Shown: positions 45,934-59,631 of the stretch, in pieces
How positions within the stretch are numbered: the first letter of the stretch is position 1
Layout of the letters: each line of letters opens with the position of its first letter
Assembly: GCA_025716815.1 (NCBI GenBank)
Contig: JAIXMN010000017.1
Span: forward strand, 496,001-560,000
Source: Dichotomocladium elegans
Taxonomy: Eukaryota > Mucoromycota > Mucoromycetes > Mucorales > Lichtheimiaceae
Direction of reading: 5' to 3'
Length of the DNA stretch: 64,000 bases
Notes under the pieces: model-generated
Databases searched by the model: none
What the model was told of the DNA's origin: nothing
The model's input: the letters and a program-made list of their open reading frames with translations, nothing else
Made by a program: the position numbers and the translations under genes

Positions 45934-48649
45934 TTACCACATCCCTCTCCTCCCCTCGTACCACCCGCAGAACTGAAAAAGAAAAAGAAAAGGATCTCTT
46001 GTGCAAAATTAACCATTCCTCCCTTAACATCTCACCTGTCCCATTTTTACATTCATATATTGTGCTGTACATATGTGCCTTATTTTCCCACTTCCTTTGT
46101 ATTCTCGGTTTTACTTCCCGAATCTCGATTACATTACATTACATTTCATCCTTCGCTGTTGATGTGTAGGTATCGCGCATTGCTATTGCCAGACATGGCA
46201 AGATTCAGCTTGTCACGGTTGCTGATGCAACTGAAATTGTATGTGCAGCAATGAAACTCACCTATTGCTGCTCGGTCGTTTCTCTCTCTCTCTGAAGGTG
46301 CATCACACGTCTATGTGATCATTGTCATCTTTTGATTCACAAAAAATATCTTATCGTGAGGAATAGATACGATAGGATATTTTTGGCCACCAAAGGCATT
46401 TAGCAGAAGCAAATAGAAAAAGATAATAATCTTGTCACGCTCCTCTGTATTTGGGCTCAAGAACCGACGAAGGAGTAGAGCAAGAGTATAAAAGACGGAT
46501 CAGAAGCTTCTCCTTAATGCCAAAACTGTACCATAAAGACCATATGTGCTGCAATTTTTATATATAGCCTACGGGTATCCAGGACATAACTCGAAGCATT
46601 ATAGTATTTCAGAGAGAGGCATGCGTTTTTTTTTTATTTTCTTGCTAACCGACGTTCCTTTGCTTTAACATATACCAGAGAGGAACGTTCGTTCTGCAGG
46701 TTGATTAATTGTGCGTTGTGGGCTGTTTATGTGTATATTTGACATACCATGGGACCTGGTCTGTTCGATGCGTGGTGCCGCAAAAAGAAACATTCAGATG
46801 CATGATAGCCAAGGCGAGACCGAGACTGGGGAACCATGCAATTATCAGTTTGCATCTGAATTTAAAAGGACAGTTGGGCATTCATGCAAAGTGTTTTGGT
46901 GTATGGCAAAAAGAGTGATCATGTGAGTCCAGTCATATTGTCCGATTCTGTATCTTCAGTCGGTGATCTTGCTGGGTATGGATACGCAAGGCGCGTTAGC
47001 AGAAGGATAACCACCATCTGGTGTTACAGAATTAATTGCGCTCGCTTTGACGTCCTCACTCTAGCTCTGGTTACACCAAATGTAGCGGTGGTAATCGACA
47101 GACCGTTCCCGCATACAGTGTAGTCCAGGAATCCTCAGTCCTTCACCACGATTAACCTATTCACTGTATTTTAAATTTTTCAAGGGGGGCAGAAACGGTT
47201 GTCTCAAAAGGAGGATAACCTGCTTTTTCCAACAGAAGTTTGCTCTGACGAAGCGGGCATCAATCAGCAGTTCCTTCAACGGTTCGGCTACTTTACGACT
47301 GTCATTATTAAACCGATGGTCGGATGTTGAAAGCAACTCACCCCATTGTACGTAGCAGCGCTTGCTAGATCTTTGTGCAGCGTTCCCCAATAGGATTTTC
47401 ATTAGCCGCTAGTCCGCATCCTTTTCATTCATGGCTAATGAACAGCAAACGTAAAAAAATCCTTGCCAGATGTCCTGCGCAAATATATTCAACACATTAA
47501 AAAAAATGTGCAGATTCTTATTTACTATTGGGTCTGTCATGCCAGGAAGGGGCGCGTTTGCCAGCGACATAGCATTAGCAGTGGCTGTCTTCGCAAGTCT
47601 AAAATTTTGGTTAGAATCTATCATCGGGGTGCGTTTGACAAGCTTCCTCGTGCTACGTCTTTTTGGATACAGTATAAATCTGGGCAAACGCGACTTACTG
47701 GTTTTTGTATGTAATCCTGCGACTTCTGAATTGGCGGGGTGCGACCTGGATTGCGGAAAACAGTCTATAAACGAAGAAAGGGGTAACGGAATGGGGAGAG
47801 GCGAGGAGATTGAAGGGGAGGAGGGACACTGTGGAATTCTCTTGCTTCGTAATGCCATTGAATCTTAGAGATGGAGCATTAAAAAGAAAATGAACACGGG
47901 TCTCATAAGTTGAGGAGATGAAGACTGTAGACTCTCTGCTACTATCTCTCTCTCTTTCCCTCTCTCCGGTCAGTGTTCCACAAAATGGTAATAAGCTGTG
48001 CAATTTAGGCTGCTGCTGCACCCCGTCTGAGCCAAGCAGACTAAGCGAGACCATCTTGGAGAAATAACCGCGTGCGTAGGTTATGTAGACAGAATATATA
48101 CACCATATGAATAGAAGGGGGGCTGTTGAAAGAGGAGTGATGGAAGGAAGGAGGAGGCGATGGAAGGGAGAGTGGATGAGAAGAAGGCAGGTCCAAAATT
48201 AGGACTTTGATCTTTCCTTTTCCTTCTGATCCATCCCATTTGGAGAGAGTGTGCTTGAGCCCATCCACATCCCAAAACACCTCATCGTCCTTTCGCTTCA
48301 AAGTAAAAAATAAAAAAAATAAAAAAGCTAAATTTGGCCGGTACAAAAATAGCAGCGATTCAAGTTCCACACACACACGCACACACAAGAGCATACACAC
48401 ACACACACACACACACACACAAGCGTGTAAAGATAGGTCCTTTTTTTTTACATGTCGGACCAGGCGCGAGTCCTCTTTTTCCTCCCCTTCTCTTCTCCTC
48501 TTTCCTCTTTTTTTTTCTCTTTTTGCATTCCTTCATTTCCTGCTTTGCGCTCGAGTGCATTCACTTAATTCCTTTTGACACTCTTCGCTTGTGTACATAT
48601 ATAGACTCCATCGCACTCATCTCTCACTTTCTGAGAGACATATCCTATT
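45934..48649. other. intergenic region with chitin synthase promoter
   Basis: About 2.7 kb with no confident gene. Overlapping open frames on both strands at 47409-47868 have no recognisable domain. The plus-strand one (from ATG 47470, MSCANIFNTLKKMCRFLFTI) is partly hydrophobic and may be fortuitous. 48070-48640 is pyrimidine-rich with simple repeats and is the likely promoter and leader of the chitin synthase. Confidence 0.45.
48368..48421 (+). repeat. (CA)n microsatellite, interrupted
   Basis: CACACACACGCACACACAAG followed by a purer CA run to about 48421, in the upstream region of the chitin synthase gene. Confidence 0.9.
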
Positions 48650-51600
48650 ATGCAAGACGACTCACGTACCGATCTGGTGTACGTCCTCACCTCGGCGAGC
48701 CAGCCGCCCTCCGAGGATAGTATTGTCAATTTTCTGCAGAATCGGTTCAAGCGTAATCAGGTGTATACCCGGGCTGGACACTCAAATCTAGTTGTCATCA
48801 ACCCCTACCAGCCCTTGGAGTCACTCAACGATGCGACGTTGCAGACATACGCTGATGTTGGATACAGAGACGTGTCAGAGAATAAGCCGCTTTTACAGCC
48901 CCATGTCTACGAGCTTGCCACTCGTGCGTATTTTCATATGCGTCGGACAGGAGAGGACCAAAGCATTGTGTTGAGGTAAGATCTTGCTTTTCTATCATGA
49001 TGGGGGAGGGGGGAAGGAGAAAGTGACAGAGAGCAAAAATGATAGAGGAGAAGGGGTGGAGTTCTTAGGCCGCCGTTAGTCCGTCGGGCGGGATGAGGAC
49101 GCACAAATTTGGAAAGTGATTTACACCCGTCTCACACCTTTTTTTTCATCTACAGCGGCATCACAGGCTCGGGCAAAAGTACCACTCGAACCCACTTAGT
49201 CAACCAGTTGACCTTGCTCTCCACTCACAGCAAAAAGGAGACAAAACTTCAGCAACAAATCAGGAATGCCTTGGTCATCCTTGAGGCTTTTGGCCACGCA
49301 CGGACAGCCCAGAACTCTTCTGCGTCAAAGTTTGGCATGTTCCAGGAGCTCCAGTTTAGCGAACGTGGTCGTATCCTCGGCGCGAAAACACTGACCTATG
49401 CCTTTGACAAGGCCCGTCTCACAAAGGTCCCGCTCAACGAACGGACGTACCACATCTTTTACTCCCTTCTCGCAGGCACCACTATTGACGAAAAAAATGC
49501 TCTTCATATCAACTTCCCATTTGACTACTTCCACTATCTGAGTCAGTCCAAATGCATCACCGTTCCCGACAGAAACGACGAAGTTGCCTTTTCCGACCTC
49601 AAGAGTGCCCTCAAAGCTTGTGGTTTTAAGGCGAAGACAGTTACCCAAATCTTCCAGCTCCTCGCTGCAATTCTTCACCTCGGCAACATCGAGTTCCAGG
49701 ACACCCGTGGCGGTGATATGGCCGAAGAGACCTGCTCCGTCAAGAATCCAAAGGTCCTCGAGGTCGTCTCGGCCATGCTCGGAGTTTCCCCATCTAAACT
49801 TGAAACTGCGCTGACCTATAAGCTGCGACTTATCCAAAACGAATTGTGTACGGCCTTCATGAACCAGCACGGTGCCGCGGAGCAGCGAGATTCGCTTGCC
49901 CAGGCCTTGTACCACGTGCTCTTCTTATGGATCGTCGAGTCCATTAATACCAAAATATGCTTCAATGATGGCGATCCTGCAAACTTCATCGGTATTCTCG
50001 ACCAGTTCGGTTTCCAGAACTTCAAGGAGAACGGTTTCGAGGAATTCACTGTCAATTTTGCAAACGAGCGCGTGCACCAGTTCTTAATCAACCAGCGCTT
50101 CAATGACGATGAGGGCCTGAACGCGCTGATGATGCGTGATGGCGTGCCCCTGCCCCGAGTCATCACCATGGACAACTCGGGTTGTTTGGATCTTTTAGTC
50201 GGAAAAGAAAAAGAAAACCGGGATAAAAACATCCAAAAGTCCGCAGCTTTAGGATTGGGCGGTGTTGTTGGTCTCATGGACCGCGATTGTGCACGCTACC
50301 AGAGTGGTGCCACCGATGCCACCGACGCAAACTTCTTGGCCAATCTTCAACGCCAGTTCTCCTCCCATTCCTCCTTTGCAAAAACCACTCAAACATATTC
50401 TTTCGGCATCAACCACTTCTCGGGATCTGTACACTATACTGTCGATGGCTTTGTGGAAAAGAACCTAAACACCTTGTCACCTGACTTTGTCACCCTCTTG
50501 CGTGACAACAGCTCCAATGCCTTTGTGGCCAATCTTTTCCAGAGTACCGCCATGGCCACCGAGTCGCATCCCAAAGACGGTCGTACAATTGTCAAAGCTC
50601 AGCTGTCGAGTAAACCAACGAGAGCACCATCGATGAAACGACCAGCTAAGCGCCGCGGTGATGTCAACCCGATACCCGAGAATGATGCAGAGGGCGAAGA
50701 ACGCAAGAAGGCAGGCAAAGATGCCGAGGACGTTTATCAGAATATGCAGGTTATGACTGTCATGGACCAGCTCTACATCACGCTCCGTGATCTTTTCACG
50801 ACCATGACCGATACCCGTATATACAACATCATCCACATTCGCCCTAATGATATGCAGACCCCAGACATGTTTGATACGAAGCGCGTTAAGTCTCAAGTAC
50901 GCGCTTTTCTCTTGCCTGACCTAACGCTCCGATCAAGCCAAGAGTATGCCAACCATTATGCGTTCGCCGAGTTTTTGATGCGCTATGATCGCCTGGTCCT
51001 TTCATTGCAGATTGATGGGAGCAAGTCAGAACGATCCATGGTCGAGTCCGTGTGTGCCATAATGAACTGGACTTCTGCCCAAGCATGTATCGGTAATGAC
51101 ATGATCTGGCTTTCCTTTGATGTATGGAAGGAGCTAGAGGATAGCCTGCGGTTGGCCGAAAAGGAAGAGCGTGCCCGCATGAAGTCCAATATCAACGAGA
51201 ACAACCCTGATATGATGTCCGATGTCGTTCCAGAGCAACACCATGGTCTTTACGACTATGAGGAGAGCAACGACCGGCTCCTGCCTCCCCACGGCGGCTA
51301 TCTCGACCCTGGTCATGCCGGCAATATGCCCCGGTCCTCTATGTTTGAGGATGGTGCAAGCTATGTCGACAGCGAGTTTGGAATGAAGCGCGAAGTTGAG
51401 GGTAGTCAGTGGGGCGATGAATCCGAGTGGGGCATGAAGGGTTTATCAGATGGGTAAGTGGCCTTCTTTCTTCTGACTGTCATGTAACTGAGCATCTTCT
51501 GGGTTATTCCAGCTTTGGTCCAAACATGGATATGAGCAAGATGGTTGAAGACTACAACCAACCGCATCATGAGCAAGTCGAAGAGATGGAAATCTCTGCC

Positions 51601-54561
51601 TTACGTGTGTGGTGGGTCCGCTTTGTCTGGCTCATGACTTGGTACATTCCCAATCCCTTGCTTCGATGGATTGGCAAGATGAAACGCCAAGACGTCCAGC
51701 TTGCCTGGCGTGAAAAATTCACTTTGTGTCTGCTCATTTTCCTCTTCTCCTGCGTGGTGATCTTTGTCATTGTCGGTCTGTCACCCATCCTCTGCCCAGG
51801 CACAAAACAGATGTATTCCGCCGCCAACGTTGGAATCCACAACGTGGAGGAGGATATGTACGTTAGTCATCATGGCGTTGTCTACGATATCACCAATTTT
51901 GCCCGCAGCAATCACGGCACGACTTCCTATCCAGCTTCAACTGCTACCATGATCGATTTAGCCGGTCTCGACGTGTCGTATACTATTCCTCCTCCTCTCA
52001 CACAGGCTTGTGCAGGCCTTGTCACTTCGAGTTCTATCCGCATCACTCCCAATGCATCGATTGTGCTCGGTCCGTTTGTCCACTATTCGGGTGACCAGAA
52101 CATTCATCCCGATCTGAGTTCTTTGAACGATAACCTCTGGTATTGGAACACGTTCATGCCCGAGATGAAGCTTTATATGAAAGGCAAGGTTGTCGTCGAC
52201 ATGAAAACAATTGCATCGGACTACAGAAGTTGGAGTCGGTACGCCATGGCGATCAACAAACGCGTTTACGACTTGACAGACTACTTCGCTACGGTTGATA
52301 CTTACAGCTCTGGGTCAACTGCATCGCAATATTCCTTTTTGAACGATGCTGTCGAGGAGATTTTCAAAAAGTTCAGCGGCACGGATGGCACAAGCAACTG
52401 GAATACTTACACTGCCGGTCTTTCAGCTGATGAGCTGAACATGAACATGGAATGCCTGAACCAAATGTTCTACATTGGCGATGTCGACGAACGTGAGTCT
52501 CCGAGATGTGTTGTCGCCAACTATCTCTTGCTAGCATTTGCCATGGTCATGTGTCTCGTGATTCTCGTCAAGTTCTTAGCCGCTTTACAGTTTGGAGGTG
52601 CACCAACCCCTGAAGACCATGACAAATTCGTCATTTGCCAGGTTCCGTGCTACACCGAAGGCGAAGAATCGTTAAAAAAGACGATTGATTCGTTGACAGT
52701 GATGAACTATGATGACAAGCGTAAGCTTCTGTTCATCATTGCAGACGGTATGGTCATGGGTGGCGGTAACGACCGACCAACGCCTCGTATTGTGCTCGAC
52801 GTCCTCGGATACGACACGAAGCATGACCCTGAGCCTCTTATGTTTAAGTCCATCGGCGAAGGTTCGAAGCAGCTCAATTATGGAAAGGTTTACTCTGGAC
52901 TATACGAGTGCGAAGGGCATGTTGTCCCCTATCTTGTGGTTGTCAAAGTCGGAAAAGCCTCAGAGCGTGCGAAGCCTGGTAATCGTGGCAAGCGTGATTC
53001 TCAGCTGATTTGTATGAATTTCCTGAATAAGGTTCACTTTGATGGTGAGATGACGCCCCTCGAACTTGAAATGTACCATCAGATCAAGAACGTCATTGGT
53101 GTAAACCCATCCTTCTACGAATATATCCTCATGGTGGATTCCGATACCGAAGTCTTGCCAAACGCTCTGAACCATCTCATCTCGACTATGCTACACGACG
53201 GCCGCATCATCGGCTTGTGTGGTGAAACAATGCTGTCCAACGAAGACCGCTCATTAACGACCATGATCCAAGTGTACGAATACTACATCTCTCATCATCT
53301 TGCCAAAGCATTTGAGTCGCTCTTTGGTTCGGTTACCTGCTTGCCCGGCTGCTTCTGCATGTACCGTGTGCGCACGCCTGTCAAGAACGAACCGCTCATT
53401 GTCTCACCCAAGGTGATACAGGCATACTCGGACAACAATGTCGATACTCTCCACAAGAAGAACTTGCTCCATCTTGGCGAAGATCGCTACTTGACTACGC
53501 TGATGATGAAGCATTTCCCGCAGTATAAGATGAAGTTCACGCCCCATGCGCAGTGTAAGACGGTGGCTCCCGACCGCTGGAAAGTGCTGCTGTCGCAACG
53601 TCGCCGTTGGATTAATTCAACCATTCACAATCTATTTGAGCTTATTCTGCTGCCCGATCTCTGCGGTTTCTGCTGTTTCTCGATGCGTTTTGTAGTCGCT
53701 ATTGATTTGATCGGTACTCTTACACTGCCCGTCTCGGTGGTCTATCTGGTGTATCTGATCTATGTATGCGCGGACGGCACAGACCCTATCCCGATTTTGG
53801 CATTGGCCATGCTGGCGGGTTTATACGGTCTCCAGGCGATCTTGTTTATCTTGAAGCGCCAGTGGCAGCATATTGGATGGATGATCTTCTACATCATTGC
53901 CATTCCTGTATTCTCCTTTGCGCTCCCGGTGTACTCATACTGGCACTTTGACGACTTCTCATGGGGTAACACACGTATTGTTGTTGGCGACAAGAAGCAA
54001 AAGAAGATTATCATCAATGATGACGAGAAATTTGACGAGAAGATGATTCCTCTGAAGAAATGGAGCGTATATGAACAGGAGCTTTGGGAGATGGGGTCGA
54101 CTGGCTCGCGGGAGACAGGCGTCACGGGCCACAGCTACCGCAGCTATTATTCGCAAGGCCAGGGCGGTATGCCTATGGGCGGTGTGCCCACCGGTACAGG
54201 ATCTGTCATCTACGATAACCGCAGTATGTACGGTGGTGGAATGGCCCCAACCGGCGCAGGCTCTGTGATCTACGACGGCCGGAGCATGTACGGTGCCCCG
54301 ACCGGGGGCGTACCCACTGGCGCAGGTTCGGTGATTTACGACGGACGAAGCATGTATGGTAGCGGTATGCCCATGGGGCAAGCACCCATGGGGATGGGTG
54401 GCACGCCTTCGGTGATTTACGACGGACGAAGCATGTATGGCGGCGGCATGGCTCCTCCAACAGGCGCAGGCTCGGTCATCTACGATGGCCGAAGTGTGTA
54501 CGGTGGCAGCCAAGCCGATTACGATTACCGGTACAAGAATAACAGCAGCAACATGCGCTAA
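48650..54561 (+). CDS. class V-type chitin synthase with N-terminal myosin motor domain
   Basis: Polymerises cell-wall chitin from UDP-GlcNAc at the hyphal tip membrane. Three exons: 48650 to about 48974, about 49156 to 51452, and about 51514 to 54561. The start is the ATG at 48650 (MQDDSRTDLVYVLTSA). The myosin-like motor has the P-loop GITGSGKSTTRTH (joined across intron 1), a switch-like NSSASKFGMF and ILDQFGFQNF. A membrane region and cytochrome b5-like segment follow (EEDMYVSHHGVVYDITNFA). The chitin synthase core has QVPCYTEGEESLKKTIDS, MVDSDTEVLPNAL, LPGCFCMYRVR, EDRYLTTLMMKHFP and QRRRWINSTIHN, the signature GT2 motifs. Transmembrane helices come next. The C-terminus carries five SVIYDGRSMYG-type repeats, and I see no DEK_C domain. 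A full-length, apparently functional gene. Confidence 0.96.
54187..54516 (+). repeat. five-copy SVIYDGRSMYG protein repeat in the chitin synthase tail
   Basis: Five copies of (G-[AT]-G or T-P)-SVIYD[GN]RS[MV]YG are separated by Gly/Met/Pro-rich spacers such as GGGMAPT and GGVPT. The DNA repeat is diverged at synonymous positions, so the protein unit seems to be kept by selection rather than by recent duplication. Confidence 0.9.
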
Positions 54562-54831
54562 TAAGACATTCCCTGTTTTCAGCATTCCTTCACCCCATTT
54601 CCCTAAAACACTTCCTCCGCCCCGGCCCCTTTGTGCATTCCATCAAAACACACAGACTCCAGGAGGTTACCACCACTCATTGCACAAAGCCCAAAAAGTC
54701 ATCATATTTGGCCTTACTTCCCAACTCACTGAAACCCTTTATATATAAAAAGTTGTTTGGAAGTTCTCTCTCTCTCTCTCTCTCTTTCTTTTCTTTTTCT
54801 CTACATTTTATTTAAATAAAATCTTACAAAT

Positions 54832-55413
54832 TTAGTGCTGAACCTTAAATTTGTCAGGAACAACCGGCTCGTCGACCTCTTCCCATTGCGGGTTGTGGAT
54901 CGCTTCGTCGACCGTACTGGGCTCAGTCGATGCCGAAACTTGGGCTGCTTCGTGATGCTCCTCCTGCCATATCCTGTCGGCGTTGATCTCCTCGGCCGTC
55001 CAGTCGGGCAACTTGGACCGCATGTACTCCTGAAGCGAGATGAACCCATCCAGGTCCGTGTCCAGGTCCCGGAATACACGGTCGATGATAAGCCGAATGT
55101 GCTTTGCTCCTGCGTCGACGTCTCGCTCAAAGCCATACAGCGCTCGAAGATCGCCCTCATCCCACATGCCATCCCCATCGCGATCGTGCATCTTGAAGAA
55201 CGTCACTTCATCCGAGATGTGAATCTGATGGGTCTCTTGCATGTGCCTAAGTGTGCGCGCTGTATCAGCCAACAGGGCCCATTGTAGGCGCAAAAAGGAT
55301 GTACGTTACTGCTCTTCAAAATTAGCAAAATGCTGTTGCTGCTGCTGTTCGGCACGTATGCCCATCAGCAGTGCTGCTTGAGCCATCACAAGACTAGCAA
55401 AAAAAAGCTTCAT
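54832..55413 (-). CDS. secreted/luminal EF-hand calcium-binding protein (nucleobindin-like)
   Basis: The start is the ATG at 55411-55413, giving a signal peptide MKLFFASLVMAQAALLMGIRA and a Gln run. One intron (about 55256-55306) joins FEEQ to HMQETHQIHISDEVTFF. Two EF-hand loops are visible, DRDGDGMWDEGDL and DTDLDGFISLQEY, each with the expected acidic positions 1, 3, 5 and 12 approximately conserved. The C-terminal part is acidic and ends PDKFKVQH with no HDEL. This resembles small luminal nucleobindin/calumenin-like EF-hand proteins. About 165 residues, short for nucleobindin. Partner and precise compartment are unknown. Confidence 0.82.
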
Positions 55414-55659
55414 GCGGAATCAAATGAGGCAATATAAGAAAGAAAAACGATCTTGGTGTCTCGAGTCTTCCCACCCACCCCCCTTTGGAAGAGAACAATC
55501 TGTCCAACCTACTTTCCGCCGTCCAACTCCCCCCCCTCCCAAAACAAACACACAAAACCACCACCCAAGGGTATCGGTACCCCCAACTCACTTTATCAAT
55601 CACATCTGCTGGCGCCCCCCTCCCTCTCACTCTTTGAAAAAAAAAAGCCAATCTCCTGT

Positions 55660-58600
55660 CTATCGCATATCTGCATATAGTTTCCGGATCTTTGGATCAA
55701 TATGTTTACGTCTATGTCTTTTGCCACGGCCTCCCTTCCGACGCACATGCACACTCTTTCTTGCAAACCGAGTCGACAAGAGCTCATCCATCTCGTCATC
55801 GCACATGATGCAGCCGGAAACAGGAGCTTTGCTTTGGTTTTCCCGAAACTCGGCCTTCAAAATCACCGTGCCACAGTCGCATAGCTCATTGGCGACAATT
55901 GCCACGTCTATATAGAAAGGTTAATTTCAGCTCAACGAAGGAATATTGAGGGACAACTCACGCTTGATGGTATCCACAAACGTCGAGACAATGTTGCATT
56001 CGTTGCAGCTAAGCTTCCAGCGTGGCGCAGATGTAGCATCCAGCACAAGTCGGCCAGGGCACGGGTTCTCGGCACGCTCTGATTCAGGGCACGGGCAGAT
56101 CGCGTTTCGCACCATCGAATGCGCACACGTCGGATGCAGGCAGTGGTTGCATCCCATTCCCTTTTTGATGTTTTCAAAGGGCGGATGGTTGTAGCAATAG
56201 GGGCAAATTGGATATCCGGTCCCCTTTGACCCCGTCGTGTACAACACCAGCTCAAAATCATCCAAAGGCTAAACAACAACAACACACACATTTGCACGCC
56301 AATATCTTTCTGTCAGCTAACGGTATTCCCGGAAAATAATCCTGCCCTTTGACTTACACATTTTAACTCACGATAAAGCTTGATGTTCCCATTCAGAGGT
56401 AGCGCGTATGTCTCATCACAAGTTGCACAGTGAAGGCGATTCGGTTTCAGCGCAATATACTTCATGTACCTACACGTCGTCGTCCTCCGCATCAGCAAGT
56501 GTACCGTACCAGACCCCAAAGGTGCACTAAGGAAAGAAAGGAGGCGGATCGGGAAACAAGACTTACCGCTTGCACTTGCCACACTTCGACATCGGTTTTC
56601 CGGTTGCCGCAAGAGCAGAGAATGTGGCTTCAAACAGTTCGTCCATTTGCTCTATCTAGAAGCACCGATGAACTGGATGCAGTAGATGTCAAAATAGAAC
56701 TTACATGCTTGGTAAAATACGCAAATTTGGCCTCAAATGTGTTTAAAAAGTGTTGCAGAACATCCTTCTGTGGTGCTTTTCCGGACGCAATCAAGCTCAG
56801 CTGTTGCTCCATATCAGAGCGCATGGTTGGAAGCGAGAGCTCAGGATCGATTTTTTCTTCGCACAATTAGTATCAGTCTTTATCCACTCGGAAAAAGAAA
56901 CCTACGATATCTATAAATCATTCGAATAAGCCATCATACGCATCAGTCCATTGATAACTTACCCATGAATTAAAACAATGCCTAGGTTTGTCGGAATTAG
57001 ACGACGACCGCCACCACTGACCTATGTTGCCATCTTCACAGCTCAATCCCCACCCTTCGTATCGTCACTTCATCTTCGGCTCCTTACAGTAACATAGTTG
57101 CGCTGGCAAATATTATTGATGTGTGTCGGGATGCTCGCGTCGGTGCCAATGCCATTTTGTTCCTGTGAGAGTTAAGACTGGATACACAAAATCATCTGCG
57201 TTTGTTTCTCGCTTACCATCAGGCCAATGAGTTCAGCTTCGGTCAGGTAATCGGGGGGACTGGTTTTGCCTTCCTGGAGCGCTAGTGAAACAACCGGCAA
57301 AGTCTCTCCTTTGCTGAATTCGGGAATGTATTCGTCTGCTTTGCTCATCCTAATAGCATGCCGGATCAGGAACTGTGCGTTCAGGCATCCAACAGAATAG
57401 ATAATTACCAGTGCATAACAGAAGCGAAACCTGGAGAGGTCACTCGGGAGCCTGCATAGAGTCGAATGTGCATCAATTGATAGACACGTATCTTTTATTC
57501 TGTAGTCTTGTTGCTATCATACCTTTGCATTCAAACTTTTCGGTGCCTATCTTGATGATGGCGCTGGTGGAAGTATATTGCATATTGGCGCTAATCGAAC
57601 CGATAAACGTTCTCGCAATAAAATCATACACCCGCCACATATCTCCAAATAAATCGCCTTCTTCTGCTACGCGCATTGGAGTTCTATGTAGTAGATGAAG
57701 GGGCTCAGTTCGTCGTGGCTGGGATATTGTTTTGTGGAAGCATACATGGGAGGATGGTCGCCTACGTCGGTACCGCTTGTTGGTCTAGTGTACCCATTGC
57801 GCAAGAGGTCCCCGCAGAAACGTCCCCTGCAAGATATTCATAAATACTTAATAAATGCAGGGAACCTTTGGCTTACCAATCCGATTGCGTGGACTGCTCC
57901 CGGAGCACTGAATCCAGATCGAAATTATCGGGATACTTTGACGTCTCTGTCCGCGGGTAAGATATATAACTCTGCATATACAGGCGTTCTGCAATGCTCA
58001 TCTGTACGATCATACCCATTTTTTCTTTTAGTCGATGATCCAATATTGATCACCGGCAAAGTACTTACAGCCTCGTTGGGACTGATGCCCAAGTTTGACG
58101 AGCAGTGCTTCAACAACTCAACCTAGAAATCATCACTCAATGGATGCTAACCATCTCACTCACGCGATGTTCAATATACCGTGTTGAGTGCTCGCGGCCG
58201 TTGTATCGATTTTTTCTTAGATTCCACATCAATCACCACTGCGGTCTTTTCATTATTAATATTATCTAAGAAAAGATCTGCAATGGTGCGATCAAAAAGG
58301 CGCTCCCGAGACCAGCTCAACTTCACAGGCAGATTCGACTTCTGCACGGTGGCCGCGATGGACCAGAACGATTCGGGCTGAAAACTTTGAATTCGATCGT
58401 GCCGTTCGACACAGAATGATAGCGTTGGTGTCTGACAAGGGCCATAGCTAATCACGGCCGAGTCCAGGTTCCCGTATTTGCCCTGGAAAAACCGAGTCTG
58501 AAATCGTGTGAATGCCACACCGACCTTGAGATCAAATTCTTGCCGGGCATCAACAGCTTTAGCCTCATTCTCGTTGGGTTTCACGAGATTCTCCATAGCC

Positions 58601-59207
58601 CGGCGCACGTCCTGAGCCGTAATGGCTGAGAAGCGAGCGCGCAAAACTTGCGCCATCGTAGCCCCACGTGCCATCGCCGGCAAGCAGTTTTCAATCACCT
58701 CAAAGCAAATATTCTCGCCTTCACGATCACAATCAAGCCATAGCACAAGGTAATCAACGCCTTTCGCTTCAGTGTGTAAATGCTGTGTGAGACGCATCTT
58801 GGGATTCGCCTCTGTCTTCCGGATTCGACCACTAAATAGTCTGAGCGGATCGATGTCCCATGAATTATATTCGGCCGTGAAATCGACATTGTATACATGC
58901 CCTGTCACAGACGTAAACTTATACTGTGCAGGTTCTTCTCGAAATGTACCCTTCCATTCATGGACTGGCGTTGTCCCTTTACGCGTCTCAAACTAGTTTG
59001 TACAGTTGAGTGAATCGTTCTTGGTAAGAACATTTTTGCGAAACAGATGATGCGCGGTGAATTGATAGGTGTCTTACTTGACCGCCCGGGGCAAGGAGCC
59101 GGGAAAGCGCCTCGGCCATAGAAGGCTTCTCTGCTACCTATTCGTGGAATTTGTAAGTGTTTCGGAGGATGTGATTCGCGTTTAAAACATACCATCAACA
59201 CGCGCAT
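55660..59207 (-). CDS. DNA topoisomerase III beta (TOP3B-like, type IA)
   Basis: Type IA topoisomerase that passes single strands of DNA or RNA; family members act with TDRD3-like partners in animals. The start is the ATG at 59205-59207. After a first intron it gives MRVLMVAEKPSMAEALSRLL. The TOPRIM acidic site LWLDCDREGENICFEV is at about 58740-58690. ISYGPCQTPTLSF follows, then the active-site Tyr in MQSYISYPRTETSKYP (about 57960). Next is EAELIGLMEQNGIGTDASIP, and several C-terminal CxxC zinc modules (HCATCDETYALPL, ICPYCYNHPPFE, LSCNECNIV, CDCGTVI). The end is basic, GGRGKRHRRKHIDPKIRKLY, as in topo III beta rather than alpha. Many short introns. Internal exon edges between 56300 and 57700 are approximate. 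Confidence 0.94.
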
Positions 59208-59631
59208 TTTATAGGCAATGCACACACCACACACACACAAGAAAAAAGAACAAATCTGCGTGAACGCTTTTCAAGCATTAGTTTCAACTCCCGCACGGAA
59301 CTTTGAGACATTCGGACTGTTATGCGGCTGATCTGATTCGTTTAAATGCCTAATATTAGATTGACTATGGCGATCATCGTTTCGAATGCATCATTCATCG
59401 CCCAGATTACAAGTGATTTTGATGGTACGAGCAGTGGGTCTTCATCTCTCTCTCTCTCCCAACATAGGTCGAAGGAGGGAAGGGTGATGCCACGACCTGG
59501 GTGATCGGGAATCCAATCCATCCCTCGGTTTCGTCGTCGTGACTGTTTACATCCGATGTTACTTAAATTTTGTTTTGGAGAAGGGGGGCCAACCCCTTTC
59601 TCCATACACCCACGTCCACGTTTTCATTACC
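59208..59631. other. divergent intergenic region TOP3B / CHCHD2-like
   Basis: About 420 bp between divergent starts. No gene. It contains a CT run (59445-59458) and a G-run (59582-59588), and probably carries both promoters. Confidence 0.5.

Noticed and set aside
47409..47868. Overlapping long open frames on both strands
   Set aside because: Neither shows a domain. Mirrored openness on both strands suggests composition rather than coding.
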